NCBI GenBank assembly: GCA_040394475.1
Contig: JBEBSD010000009.1
Location: 1 to 64,000, forward strand
Length of the DNA: 64,000 nt
DNA from: JBEBSD01 sp040394475
GTDB lineage: Bacteria > Bacteroidota > Bacteroidia > Cytophagales > Spirosomataceae
Reading direction: 5' to 3'
Below the pieces are notes generated by a model. It did not search any database. It was not told the origin of the DNA and was given only the letters and a program-made list of their open reading frames with translations. Position 1 is the stretch's first letter. Each line of letters opens with the position of its first letter. Both the position numbers and the translations under genes were made by a program. Positions 1 to 7,955 of the stretch are shown one piece after another.

Positions 1-363
1 GCTCCAACTCAGGAGAAAGCCGAACTTGAACTCGAAAAACTCGATGAGAGCTGGGGAAAAAAATATCCTATAGTAATCAAGTCCTGGTATAGCAACTGGC
101 ACAAATTATCAACTTATTTTGCTTATGATGAGCAGATTAGAAGGCTGATCTATACTACTAACGCGGTTGAGGGGTTCCATAGGCAGGTACGTAAAATTAC
201 GAAGACAAAAGGAGCGTTTCCCAACGATATGGCCCTTTTGAAACTAATCTATCTGGCCGTCCAAAGTATCAGCAAAAAATGGACCTCGCCCTTGCAAAAT
301 TGGGCCATAACCGCCCAACAACTGGCTATCAAGTTCGGGGATAGGATGAAAATGGATCTATAA
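1..363 (+). CDS. IS256-family (Mutator-type) transposase, C-terminal 120 residues, 5' end outside window
   Basis: The reading frame is open from base 1 to a TAA at 361-363 and gives the last 120 residues of a DDE transposase. The diagnostic stretch is TTNAVEGFHRQVRK at about residues 51-64, the IS256-family block carrying the final catalytic Glu. The downstream FPNDMALLKLIYLA segment is also typical of the family. The two catalytic Asp residues would lie upstream, outside the window. The enzyme moves the element by cut-and-paste or copy-out transposition. No frameshift is visible in this part, so the copy may be intact. Confidence 0.85.
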   Translation, partial: APTQEKAELELEKLDESWGKKYPIVIKSWYSNWHKLSTYFAYDEQIRRLIYTTNAVEGFHRQVRKITKTKGAFPNDMALLKLIYLAVQSISKKWTSPLQNWAITAQQLAIKFGDRMKMDL

Positions 364-366
364 TAT

Positions 367-492
367 CATTCCGATGGCAAAAGCAAAATTAGCTCGTAAT
401 TGATCTTATCAAGGGTATATAAACGGGCTCGTGCCTCACCCGCCCTTGACAAAATCAATTACTAACACCATAAGGCTTTTGAAATCGGAATG
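367..492. repeat. Long imperfect palindrome between transposase stop and IS end
   Basis: Two nested pairs of arms face each other just after the transposase stop. The outer arms, 367-384 and 475-492, match at 16 of 18 positions (CATTCCGATGGCAAAAGC against the complement of GCTTTTGAAATCGGAATG). The inner arms, 396-415 and 443-462, match at 18 of 20. The centre holds a short GGGC/CCCG-like core. As RNA this would fold into a long hairpin. It could act as the transposase terminator, shield against read-through, or be part of the end structure. Confidence 0.75.
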
Positions 493-548
493 AAAAAAAT
501 AACTTTAAACAATTATTGACAACCAGACAGAGTTCAAATTACACTCCC

Positions 549-829
549 ATAATCAGTTAAATATGTATTTTTTGGCCAGTACAATACATCTTCATGCGGC
601 TTTTCTTCTATCATGGTAACACCCCAAGAAGTAAATTAAGCCACTGTCCAAATGGGTGGTTACGGCGCAGAAATTGGCAATAAGGTTTCCTGGCTGAATG
701 TTGTTAAGTTTGCAGTATGCACACTGGCTGAAGGAGCGGATCCGTCCCCTTCAGCCGGTGAACATAGTTTATTTTACAGACTCCTTATAAAACCACTCGA
801 TCCGTTATATATGAAACTGTTGAAGTTCT
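549..829. other. Intergenic gap with one short hairpin
   Basis: No gene is convincing here. A plus-strand frame at 652-882 has no family resemblance and runs into the recombinase gene. A 9-bp inverted repeat, GGCTGAAGG at 726-734 and CCTTCAGCC at 748-756, surrounds a GGATCC core. It lies about 75 bases beyond the recombinase stop codon and could end that transcript, although no T-run follows it. Confidence 0.5.
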
Positions 830-2056
830 TCATTGCTGCGTGCCTGACAACACTTCCTTCAACCTTCTCATATCATCGCTGATCTTCTTATCCACTATTT
901 TTGCATACAATTGAGTAGCCTTTATATTACGATGACCAAGCATTTTTGAAACACTTTCAATAGGGACCCCATTGGTTAATGTAACAGTCGTGGCGAAGGT
1001 ATGTCTGGCAAGGTGAAAGGTGATGTTTTTCCCAATTTCACATAGATCCGCAATTTCCTTGAGATAAGAATTCATCTTTTGGTTTGATAATACAGGTAAC
1101 AGTCTGTCGTTGTTGATGCACTGTGGATGATCATTGTATTTCCCAAGTATATTTAAAGCCATAGGAAGAAGTGGGATTCTGGATGGAGAATCTGTTTTCT
1201 GACGTTTGATCACTAGCCACCTTTCCTTGTCAATCCCCTCAATTATTTCAGACCGCTTGAGTTTATATACATCCGCGTAGGCAAGACCGGTGTAGCAGCA
1301 AAATAAGAAGATGTCCCTGACCAGGCTCAACCGACCTTCCCCGAAATCCTTATTCGAAACAATTTGAAGCTCACTGGCAGTTAAAGCCTGACGGTCAACT
1401 TCGTGCTTACTCATCTTATAGGCGTAGAAAGGGTCTCTGGTAAGCCATCCTTTCTTAATGCAGATGAGTACAATTTTTTTGAAATTCGCTAGGTACTTCA
1501 TGGTGGTGTTATGACTGCACTTACTGACAGTTTTCAGCCAGAATTCATAATCAGCCATAAACTCATAATCAAGTTTTTGAATCTCCAGGTCCGGAACTCT
1601 ATACTTCCATATAATGAAATCACGGGTGTGTTTCAGCGACGTTTTGTACCTTTCCAAGGTTCCGGGTGCATAGTCGATGCCGATCAGTTGGGTCAACTGA
1701 TCATTGTGCACCTGAAAAATATCCAAGATCATTTTTGGTCGATCCGCAACCCCAGTCAGTTTATTTTTGATAGCTTCTGCCGAAATTTCTGATCCCGATT
1801 CTATGAGCTGGCGATGGACTTCGTAAACTTTAGATTGTAGGGTATCCAGATAGGCATTAAGAGCTCTTACCTCTTGCTTGGTCCCATTTTTTCTTCCTGA
1901 GGCAGCGTTCCATTTACCGGGCTCACATCCCCTTTTGGTAGTCAGTTCAACTCGTTGCCCATCCACTGTAAGCCGCATGTATATAGGCAGTTCCCCTGTA
2001 ACGTAGTCGCTGCGTTTTTTCAGGTAAAAGAGCAGCGTGAAGCTTTTTGTTAACAT
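830..2056 (-). CDS. Tyrosine recombinase / integrase of a mobile element
   Basis: This is a 408-residue site-specific recombinase of the kind carried by Bacteroidota integrative elements. It has an arm-type DNA-binding N-terminus (about 1-90), a SAM-like core-binding domain (about 110-210) and a catalytic domain (about 225-400). In the catalytic domain HLARHTFAT supplies the H-x-x-R pair, GHRNIKATQLYAK supplies the second His and the nucleophilic Tyr. The usual first Arg of the TGLR motif is replaced, since the protein reads TGLAYADV. Some Bacteroides element integrases also lack this Arg. I place the start at the ATG at 2056; a TTG nine bases upstream is also possible. The gene lies beside tRNA-Ser, with inverted repeats upstream of its start. 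Confidence 0.88.
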   Translation of the reverse strand: MLTKSFTLLFYLKKRSDYVTGELPIYMRLTVDGQRVELTTKRGCEPGKWNAASGRKNGTKQEVRALNAYLDTLQSKVYEVHRQLIESGSEISAEAIKNKLTGVADRPKMILDIFQVHNDQLTQLIGIDYAPGTLERYKTSLKHTRDFIIWKYRVPDLEIQKLDYEFMADYEFWLKTVSKCSHNTTMKYLANFKKIVLICIKKGWLTRDPFYAYKMSKHEVDRQALTASELQIVSNKDFGEGRLSLVRDIFLFCCYTGLAYADVYKLKRSEIIEGIDKERWLVIKRQKTDSPSRIPLLPMALNILGKYNDHPQCINNDRLLPVLSNQKMNSYLKEIADLCEIGKNITFHLARHTFATTVTLTNGVPIESVSKMLGHRNIKATQLYAKIVDKKISDDMRRLKEVLSGTQQ

Positions 2057-2121
2057 AGCAATCAAATTTTAAGTGAATAAAAGTAAGATTGCAGCCTTTT
2101 AAAATCAAGATGTTTTTGTTG

Positions 2122-2133
2122 TGAACATGTTCA
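2122..2133. promoter_or_regulatory. 12-bp perfect palindrome upstream of integrase
   Basis: TGAACATGTTCA is a perfect palindrome 66-77 bases upstream of the integrase start codon. Its size and place fit a dimeric repressor operator or an excisionase/integrase site. That role is inferred from position only. Confidence 0.4.
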
Positions 2134-2151
2134 TTAACAATAAGTTACATC

Positions 2152-2208
2152 AATTCTGGTGAGCACTTTTTTTCGTCTAAACTGCTCACCGAATAGCTCA
2201 CCAGAATT
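2152..2208. repeat. 13-bp perfect inverted repeat plus a third half-site
   Basis: AATTCTGGTGAGC at 2152-2164 is the exact reverse complement of GCTCACCAGAATT at 2196-2208. An additional GCTCACC stands at 2184-2190. Repeated half-sites between an integrase start and a tRNA gene are what one expects of recombinase or regulator binding sites at an attachment region. The actual crossover site cannot be fixed without the other element end. Confidence 0.6.
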
Positions 2209-2248
2209 TTGGGATTTAATGAACAATTTGGGATACTGTCAGCAGAAA

Positions 2249-2281
2249 AAAAGCCTGCAAATCGCTGATTTGCAGGCTTTT
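2249..2281 (-). terminator. Rho-independent terminator after tRNA-Ser
   Basis: A perfect 15-bp inverted repeat (arms 2249-2263 and 2267-2281, 3-base loop) lies 25 bases past the tRNA 3' end. Read on the minus strand it is followed by a run of T, so it should end the tRNA-Ser transcript. Confidence 0.85.
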
Positions 2282-2305
2282 AGTGTTTTTTATTATTGTA
2301 TTTAG

Positions 2306-2390
2306 CAGAGAGTGAGGGATTCGAACCCCCGGTACCTTGCGGTACAACGGTTTTCAAGACCGCCGCGATCGACCACTCCGCCAACTCTCT
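2306..2390 (-). tRNA. tRNA-Ser (anticodon TGA)
   Basis: On the minus strand an 85-base cloverleaf can be folded. The acceptor stem AGAGAGT pairs with ACTCTCT. The anticodon loop is CTTGAAA, giving TGA. A long variable arm (about GTACCGCAAGGTAC), typical of serine tRNA, precedes a T-arm with TTCGAAT. The discriminator base is G, as expected for serine. CCA is not encoded. The gene has its own promoter and terminator. It stands next to an integrase, and tRNA genes are common integration targets. Confidence 0.95.
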
Positions 2391-2423
2391 AAAAGTAAAG
2401 TAGTGTTTCGTTAAACACGGGTG

Positions 2424-2454
2424 CAAAAGTACGCGTGCTTTTTTGATTGTACAA
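2424..2454 (-). promoter_or_regulatory. Bacteroidota-type promoter for tRNA-Ser
   Basis: On the minus strand TTG at 2454-2452 is followed after 20 bases by TACTTTTG at 2431-2424. This fits the Bacteroidota primary-sigma consensus TTG-N19-TAnnTTTG. The tRNA begins about 34 bases downstream. Confidence 0.8.
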
Positions 2455-2469
2455 TAGTAGCCTCCATAT

Positions 2470-3222
2470 TTATTTTACCTGGCGGCAAATCGTATCACAC
2501 ACCAGCGCGGTTGCAATGCCGGCGTTCAGCGACTCGGCCTTCCCGAAACGGGGGATGGTTACCCGGTGGGTGACATGACCGGCTACGGCTGCCCCGATGC
2601 CGTTTGATTCGTTCCCCATGACCAGGTAACCGCCGGTAGCGGGGACCTGGAACCGGTGCAGGGATTCGCCTTCCAGGAAGGTGCCGATAATTGCCGGGCT
2701 GTCAAGTTGTGAAAAATACCCGGCAAGGTCGGTGTAATAGACCTGGACTCGGGTGAACGAGCCCTTACTGGCGGCTATTACCTTGGGATTGTAAAAATCA
2801 GTAGTGGTTTCGGAGCAGATAATTTTGGGGAACCCGTACCAATCGGCTATCCGCAGGATGGTTCCCAGGTTGCCGGGGTCCCGGATATCGTCCAGTACCA
2901 AAACAAATTCCCCTTCGCCGGCGGCTAAAAAGCTGTTTTGTTTCGTTTTAGCAATGGCAATGCAAGTGTTGTTCGTTTGGAAGCTCCCCAGCCGCGACAG
3001 TTCTTCGGCACTGGCTTCAACGACCTGAAGGTGGGGTAGGGCGAGCAGGGAAGCATATTCCTGTAGAAACGCTTCGGTACCTGCCACCAGTTCTACCACA
3101 TAATCAGAGGCTAGCAATTCTTCCACACTTTTAGCGCCTTCGGTTATGAAAGATTGGTGAATCTGCCTGAACTTCTTAATTTGCAGCGAATTAATATATT
3201 TAATTTGATTTTTTGAAAGCAT
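2470..3222 (-). CDS. SpoU-family RNA 2'-O-methyltransferase
   Basis: This 250-residue protein has the TrmH/SpoU architecture: an N-terminal substrate-binding domain (about 1-95) and a C-terminal SPOUT knot. All three SpoU motifs are visible. Motif 1 is LDDIRDPGNLGTILR at about 110, with the catalytic Arg. Motif 2 is VMGNESNGI at about 200. Motif 3 is IPRFGKAESLNAGIATAL near 225-240. It should transfer a methyl group from SAM to a ribose 2'-OH in rRNA or tRNA; the exact nucleotide cannot be predicted. The start MLSKNQIKYI is typical of the family. It is divergent from, and overlaps by 10 bases, the outer-membrane gene that follows. Confidence 0.92.
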   Translation of the reverse strand: MLSKNQIKYINSLQIKKFRQIHQSFITEGAKSVEELLASDYVVELVAGTEAFLQEYASLLALPHLQVVEASAEELSRLGSFQTNNTCIAIAKTKQNSFLAAGEGEFVLVLDDIRDPGNLGTILRIADWYGFPKIICSETTTDFYNPKVIAASKGSFTRVQVYYTDLAGYFSQLDSPAIIGTFLEGESLHRFQVPATGGYLVMGNESNGIGAAVAGHVTHRVTIPRFGKAESLNAGIATALVCDTICRQVK

Positions 3223-5705
3223 ATTATTCTATCCGCCCGCTATATTTCAGCCTGTTGGCAAGCCTTTTGATTGTTTTTATGTCAAGTTGCGCCAGTGTGA
3301 ATACCCTGGGCGAAAAAGAGTACTTGCTGGGCAACTCCCGTATAAAGGGGAATAAAGATATAAAAAATACGGAGATCGAAGCGCTTCTGCTTCAAAAACC
3401 CAATCGCCGGTTCCTCGGGTTGCCCTTATACCCCTATTTATGGCTGTACCGCGTAGGGTCCAGTGTGTACAACAAAGAGCATTATCGCAGACAGTTCACA
3501 GAACTTAGCCTGGAATATCAGCAAAAGGCGGCCGCAACGGATCTCACGGCACGTCAGCAGAATAAACTGCGCAAAAAATACGGCCGGAAAATCGAGAAGG
3601 CCAGACTGGGCGCCGAGGAGGGGAACTGGTGGATGCGGGTGGCCGGGGAACCGCCGGTGTATTATTCGCCGGAGGTGATCGATCGGAATGCGGCTAAAAT
3701 AGAAGCATTTTTATTCAATAACGGCTTTTTCGAGGCGCAGGTCAGCACGAGTACGGATACTGCTTTTCAACGTATCCGGACGACCTATGCGATCAGTGAA
3801 AACCGGCCGACGCATTTGCGGGAACTTGTCTGGCGAAGCCGCAACGAAGGGGTTGACAGTCTCATCCATGCAGTGAAAATACCTTCCACAACCCTGGAAG
3901 CGGGAGCTCGCTATAAGGGGGCTGCATTTGAAGAGGAACGGGTGCGGATTGAAACCCTGCTCCGGAATAACGGCTACTATGGATTTTCCCGTCAAAATGT
4001 ATCCTTCCTGGTGAATGATACGCTTACCTTTCCGACAGACAGTCTTTTCCGGCAGGTCGATATCCGGACGGTGGTCAGCATTCCTTCCCCGGAACAGGGA
4101 CAGGTCTTTAAAATAGGCACCCTGACCATGGATATCCGGCCTTCCCGGGGGCTTCCGCAGGAGCTGGATGTGAAGGATACGGTACAATGGCAGGGCATCA
4201 CGTATATTCACAGTGATAAAAAATACTCGCCGCGCATACTGAATTCCATGATACGCCTGCGTCCGGGGGAGTTGTATAACCAGCAGAACGAGCGGTTCTC
4301 GCAACGGCAGCTTTCGCTGACGGATCAGTTTCAGTTCATTAATTTTACCTTCGATACGACGGGCAGCCATCTCAATGGCCGTATCGAAGTAATGCCCCTC
4401 AACAAATACGAATTTTCAACCGATGTTGGCCTGAACGTCATCCAGGCGCAGGCGCCCGGTCCGTTTGCCACTTTTTCCTATAAAATCCGCAACGTGTTCA
4501 ATGGGCTGGAAAATTTTGAGGTCAATATTCGGGGCGGTATAGAGGCGGTGTCGGGCTATGGAGGCAAAAACCTGCTTTACCGGAGTACCGAGCTGGGGGT
4601 AAACAGCGGCCTTACCTTTCCCCAACTGCTGGTCCCGGTGGGGAGCCTGCGGTATAAATACGGGCATATGAATCCAAAGACGCAAATGACGGTCGGGTAT
4701 AACTATGTCGACCGGCCGGAATACGTGCGTACCAGTGTTAAATCGGCCCTGACCTATTCGCTGCAGCCCAAGACCACGACTTTCTACAGCTTGTCGCTGA
4801 TCGATCTGAGTGTTTTGAATACCCGGAGTATTAACCGGGAATTTGAGCAACTGCTGGATTCACTTGCCTTGCAGGGCAATAACCTCAAGAACTCGTTCCT
4901 GCGATCGTTCGTTTCTGACATTAACTTTACGTTTGTGCACAATACCAATCCGATTTTCGGGGGGCCGGCCAATGCCAGGTATTTACGGACCGTGATCGAA
5001 TCGGGCGGGACTTCCCTGAACCTGTTTCCGGGGCAGATGCCGGTCATTAACCGGGTGTTTAATCCTGGAAGCGATAAGGATACGCTGCAGTTTTTCAAGT
5101 ACGTCCGTTGGAATATTGATCTCAGAAGGTACTGGAAGCTCAACGAAAGGACATCGCTGGTGGGCCGGGTTCATGCAGGCGGTGTGCACAGTTACGGCGG
5201 CGACCGCGAGGGGATCAGCAGTGTGCCGCCTTATGAAAAATACTTTTTTGCCGGGGGCTCGAACAGCATCAGGGCCTGGCTTCCGAGACGATTGGGTCCC
5301 GGGTCTACGCGGCCGCGCTATACCTCCAATAACCTGTCCATTGAAGCGCCGGGCGAACTGCTGCTGGAGGGCAACCTGGAACTGCGGGGCCATTTAGTCG
5401 ATTTCTTCGGGAAAATTGACTATGCCCTGTTTGTCGATGCAGGCAATGTGTGGAATTTTACGGGGTCGGAGTTGGGTCCCGGAACCTTCGGGTGGAAAAA
5501 GTTTTTCAGGGAAATTGCCGTCGGTACCGGTTTCGGACTGCGGTACGATCTTAATTTCGTGGTAATCCGTTTCGACTTCGGCGCTAAGGTGTACGATCCT
5601 TACCTCCAGCGGTTTGTTCTGGACGAGCTGCAATTCAGTAAGTTGTTCAATAACCGGCAGACCAATTTTCTCAACCTCAATATCGGCGTAGGGTATCCGT
5701 TCTGA
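3213..5705 (+). CDS. BamA/TamA-family outer-membrane lipoprotein (TamL-like)
   Basis: This 830-residue protein begins with a signal peptide ending in a lipobox-like FMSSC, so it is probably a lipoprotein. POTRA-type repeats follow to about residue 390. The C-terminal half is a D15/Omp85 16-strand barrel, with a FFAGGSNSIRAW segment (the barrel VRGF/IRG lid motif) near 675-690 and a terminal aromatic residue (NIGVGYPF). The family inserts or exports outer-membrane and surface proteins. In Bacteroidota a lipoprotein form is called TamL and works with TamB. No tamB lies next to it here, so I leave the symbol open. Translation starts at TTG (3213-3215), inside the divergent methyltransferase gene. 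Confidence 0.88.
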   Translation: MKAYYSIRPLYFSLLASLLIVFMSSCASVNTLGEKEYLLGNSRIKGNKDIKNTEIEALLLQKPNRRFLGLPLYPYLWLYRVGSSVYNKEHYRRQFTELSLEYQQKAAATDLTARQQNKLRKKYGRKIEKARLGAEEGNWWMRVAGEPPVYYSPEVIDRNAAKIEAFLFNNGFFEAQVSTSTDTAFQRIRTTYAISENRPTHLRELVWRSRNEGVDSLIHAVKIPSTTLEAGARYKGAAFEEERVRIETLLRNNGYYGFSRQNVSFLVNDTLTFPTDSLFRQVDIRTVVSIPSPEQGQVFKIGTLTMDIRPSRGLPQELDVKDTVQWQGITYIHSDKKYSPRILNSMIRLRPGELYNQQNERFSQRQLSLTDQFQFINFTFDTTGSHLNGRIEVMPLNKYEFSTDVGLNVIQAQAPGPFATFSYKIRNVFNGLENFEVNIRGGIEAVSGYGGKNLLYRSTELGVNSGLTFPQLLVPVGSLRYKYGHMNPKTQMTVGYNYVDRPEYVRTSVKSALTYSLQPKTTTFYSLSLIDLSVLNTRSINREFEQLLDSLALQGNNLKNSFLRSFVSDINFTFVHNTNPIFGGPANARYLRTVIESGGTSLNLFPGQMPVINRVFNPGSDKDTLQFFKYVRWNIDLRRYWKLNERTSLVGRVHAGGVHSYGGDREGISSVPPYEKYFFAGGSNSIRAWLPRRLGPGSTRPRYTSNNLSIEAPGELLLEGNLELRGHLVDFFGKIDYALFVDAGNVWNFTGSELGPGTFGWKKFFREIAVGTGFGLRYDLNFVVIRFDFGAKVYDPYLQRFVLDELQFSKLFNNRQTNFLNLNIGVGYPF

Positions 5706-5722
5706 CCCCGTCACCGCTTCAC

Positions 5723-6709
5723 CTATTTTTGCAGGATTTCCATAGAGTCCAGTTCGGGGCCGCCGCCACGGTTACCCGAGCCGGCAACGATATAGACCTT
5801 GCCATTCAATACGACCGCCTGCGTTCCGTGGCGTCCCTGCGTGAGCGGCATCTGCGGCTCCCAGCGTCCGGTCCTGGGATCATATGCTTCCACTTCGCGG
5901 TGTGCTTCCACCTGTTTATCGCTTTCGCCTCCAATCACCAACAGTTTGCGTCCATGTGTTACGGAAGTGTTTCCGGCCCGCAGGGTGGGCAGGTTTTGCC
6001 CGGGAGGCAGGGTCGTCCATTTTCCCGTCTTAAAATCGTACACGTCTACCTCCGGAACGGTCCGGTTCAGGACCTGGTTAATCCGTGCGGTTGACAGCCG
6101 TCCTCCGGCAACATACAACTGGTCGTTGATCATCGAAACATGCACATGGTCCCTGCGCCGGGGAGCATCCGGCAATTGTCTCCAGGTGCCGGTTTTAGGA
6201 TCGAATTCATCGAACCAGGAAACATGCCCGTCATAATGACCATCCTGAATCCCGCAAACCACATAAATTTTACCCTTATACACAAAAGCACCTGCTGCCC
6301 CGCGCAGCCGTTCAGCCGGAATTTCAGGTCCTGTCCGCCAGGTATTGCTCACCGGATTGTAAATATACATCACCGGCAGGGGCTTTTCATGCGGGAAATC
6401 CCCGGTAAATGCTCCCAGTACGTAAATTTCGTTCTCGTAGGTCACCGCCTGGAAATGGTGCATTTCAATCGGTGTTTCAGCCTTGCTGACCCAGGTGTCC
6501 TTTTTAGGATCGTATTCGTCTACCGGCTTCATCCCGCCCCGTCCACCCAGCAGGTACAGCCGGCCATTCGCAGCGGAAAGTCCGTTTTCATGACGTTTGA
6601 TAGGGAGTGAGAGCGGTTCGGCAGGTTTCCAGGCCTGCGCAATCGCCGCCGGAACCCCGGTCAGACAGCAGCAGACTATCCAAATAATACGACAGGTATA
6701 GTTCTTCAT
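5723..6709 (-). CDS. Secreted Kelch-repeat beta-propeller protein
   Basis: This 328-residue protein has a signal peptide (hydrophobic to about residue 24, cut near AIAQA). Five to six Kelch blades follow, each with a double glycine and a spaced Tyr/Trp: LYLLGGRGG, IYVLGAF, IYVVCG, LYVAGGR, LLVIGGE and VYIVAGSG. Kelch propellers bind ligands or act as galactose-oxidase-like or sialate-related enzymes, but no catalytic residues can be named here. It converges with the TamL-like gene, 17 bases between stops. The upstream gap carries a palindromic repeat. The precise role is unknown. Confidence 0.85.
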   Translation of the reverse strand: MKNYTCRIIWIVCCCLTGVPAAIAQAWKPAEPLSLPIKRHENGLSAANGRLYLLGGRGGMKPVDEYDPKKDTWVSKAETPIEMHHFQAVTYENEIYVLGAFTGDFPHEKPLPVMYIYNPVSNTWRTGPEIPAERLRGAAGAFVYKGKIYVVCGIQDGHYDGHVSWFDEFDPKTGTWRQLPDAPRRRDHVHVSMINDQLYVAGGRLSTARINQVLNRTVPEVDVYDFKTGKWTTLPPGQNLPTLRAGNTSVTHGRKLLVIGGESDKQVEAHREVEAYDPRTGRWEPQMPLTQGRHGTQAVVLNGKVYIVAGSGNRGGGPELDSMEILQK

Positions 6710-6829
6710 AAGCTATACGTATAAGTTCGTTTAAACAATAAATAAAGATACTATTTTTTCCCGTAATAAGTACAGGAAGGGCTTTTTCGTTTTTTGAGAG
6801 CATGCGGGTACCGTGGCCTGATGGTTTGA

Positions 6830-6866
6830 GTACGGGCTGGTGATAAATGTACGGGCTGGTGATAAA
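6830..6866 (+). repeat. Two tandem copies of an 18-base unit, period 19
   Basis: GTACGGGCTGGTGATAAA occurs at 6830-6847 and again at 6849-6866, separated by one base. The array abuts the palindromic repeat at 6867. Confidence 0.95.
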
Positions 6867-6890
6867 ATGGTCGGTGAAGACACCGACCAT
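6867..6890. repeat. Dispersed hairpin repeat, copy A
   Basis: ATGGTCGGTG and CACCGACCAT form a perfect 10-bp stem around the loop AAGA. The same hairpin with paired base changes occurs at 25738-25759 and 50930-50953, followed in each case by GG or TGG. See the findings for the covariation. Confidence 0.85.
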
Positions 6891-7095
6891 GGAGAACGAT
6901 TTATTTCCCAACACACAGCCACCCGGCAATCCACACAACTCATAACTCCTAACTCATAAAACTCACAAACTTTCCACCAAATTGCCGCCTGTTTCCAAAC
7001 GAAACCGTCCATTTTTAAGTTATTATACCAGGCAGCCGGCGTACCGCGCGGCCGGGCTGTTGCCAGCCGAATGATCATTTAACCCAACTATAGAA

Positions 7096-7854
7096 ATGTC
7101 TCGTATTGCATTTATTACAGGAGCGACTTCGGGAATCGGGAAAGCCACTGCCCGGCTATTCGCTCAGCACGATATTCACCTCATTCTGTGCGGTCGGAGA
7201 AAAGACCGTTTGCAGCAGCTTAAAAGCGAACTGGAAGTCCGAACGCGGGTGCATACACTCCACTTTGATGTCCGCGATAAAGCGGCTGCCCACGATGCCA
7301 TTCTTTCACTGGATGCCTCCTGGGAAAAGATTGACATCCTGGTCAATAACGCAGGGAACGCCCATGGGCTCAGTGCGATGCACCAGGGAGTCATCACGGA
7401 CTGGGATGCCATGATTGACGGCAATGTAAAAGGCCTGCTTTATGTATCCAGGGCCATCATGCCCGGAATGGTTGCCCGGAAATCGGGGCATATCGTGAAT
7501 ATCAGCTCCATTGCCGGAAAAGAAACCTATAAAAACGGGGGTGTATATTGCGCTTCCAAAGCTGCGGTAGAGGCCATCAGCTCGGGGATGCGGAAAGACC
7601 TTACCCAGCATGGGATTAAAGTGACGAACGTCGCCCCCGGAGCGGTAGAAACGGAGTTTTCGCTGGTTCGTTTCAAGGGGGATCTGGAAAAAGCCGACAA
7701 AGTATACCAGGGCTTCGAGCCGCTGAAGGCAGAAGATATCGCCGACGCTATTTTTTATGCGGTCAATGCGCCTGCCCGGGTTACGATTGCCGATATAACG
7801 ATCCTGGCCTCGGCCCAGTCAGAAGCGACCACGATATACCGGAAGATGAGTTAA
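7096..7854 (+). CDS. Short-chain dehydrogenase/reductase (YdfG-like)
   Basis: This 252-residue classical SDR has a Rossmann fold. TGATSGIGKA at about 8-17 is the NADP-binding glycine motif, NNAG lies near 84-87, and the catalytic Tyr and Lys are in YCASK at about 151-155, with Ser upstream in NISSIAG. Basic residues after the second strand (GRRKDR) favour NADP over NAD. The closest known group is YdfG, NADP-dependent 3-hydroxy acid (serine/allothreonine) dehydrogenase, for which PGAVETEFSLVRFKGD is characteristic. The physiological substrate is not certain. It appears to be a single gene followed by the dioxygenase gene about 100 bases downstream. Confidence 0.9.
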   Translation: MSRIAFITGATSGIGKATARLFAQHDIHLILCGRRKDRLQQLKSELEVRTRVHTLHFDVRDKAAAHDAILSLDASWEKIDILVNNAGNAHGLSAMHQGVITDWDAMIDGNVKGLLYVSRAIMPGMVARKSGHIVNISSIAGKETYKNGGVYCASKAAVEAISSGMRKDLTQHGIKVTNVAPGAVETEFSLVRFKGDLEKADKVYQGFEPLKAEDIADAIFYAVNAPARVTIADITILASAQSEATTIYRKMS

Positions 7855-7955
7855 CGCCATTTCTTATCCTATATCAAGGCGCCGCGCCCGGCTGCGTACG
7901 ATCTTTGCACGATCACCCGGTAAACGGACCGGCAACCAAAGGTTTAGGAATAAGA

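Larger units (their letters stand above)
1..548 (+). mobile_element. IS256-family insertion sequence, right-hand part
   Basis: The window opens inside an insertion sequence. It contains the 3' part of a Mutator/IS256-type transposase, then about 185 bases of non-coding end. The right boundary is my estimate. Reading the minus strand inward from 548 gives GGGAGTGTAATTTGAACTCT, which has the look of an IS256-family terminal inverted repeat. The left end and the target duplication lie outside the window, so neither can be checked here. Confidence 0.6.
6710..7095. other. Repeat-containing intergenic region
   Basis: These 386 bases between the divergent Kelch and SDR genes hold no convincing gene. 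They hold a 19-base tandem duplication and a hairpin repeat (both listed separately), then short direct repeats around ACTCATAAAACTCACAAAC at about 6950-6968. No promoter matching TTG-N19-TAnnTTTG was found for either flanking gene. Confidence 0.6.

Noticed and set aside
652..882. Plus-strand frame of 76 codons between the insertion sequence and the integrase gene
   Set aside because: No family-like pattern, it overlaps the integrase gene on the other strand, and it contains a strong hairpin.
6588..7078. Minus-strand frames in the gap before the SDR gene
   Set aside because: They run through the tandem repeat and hairpin and overlap the Kelch gene start, and look like chance open frames.
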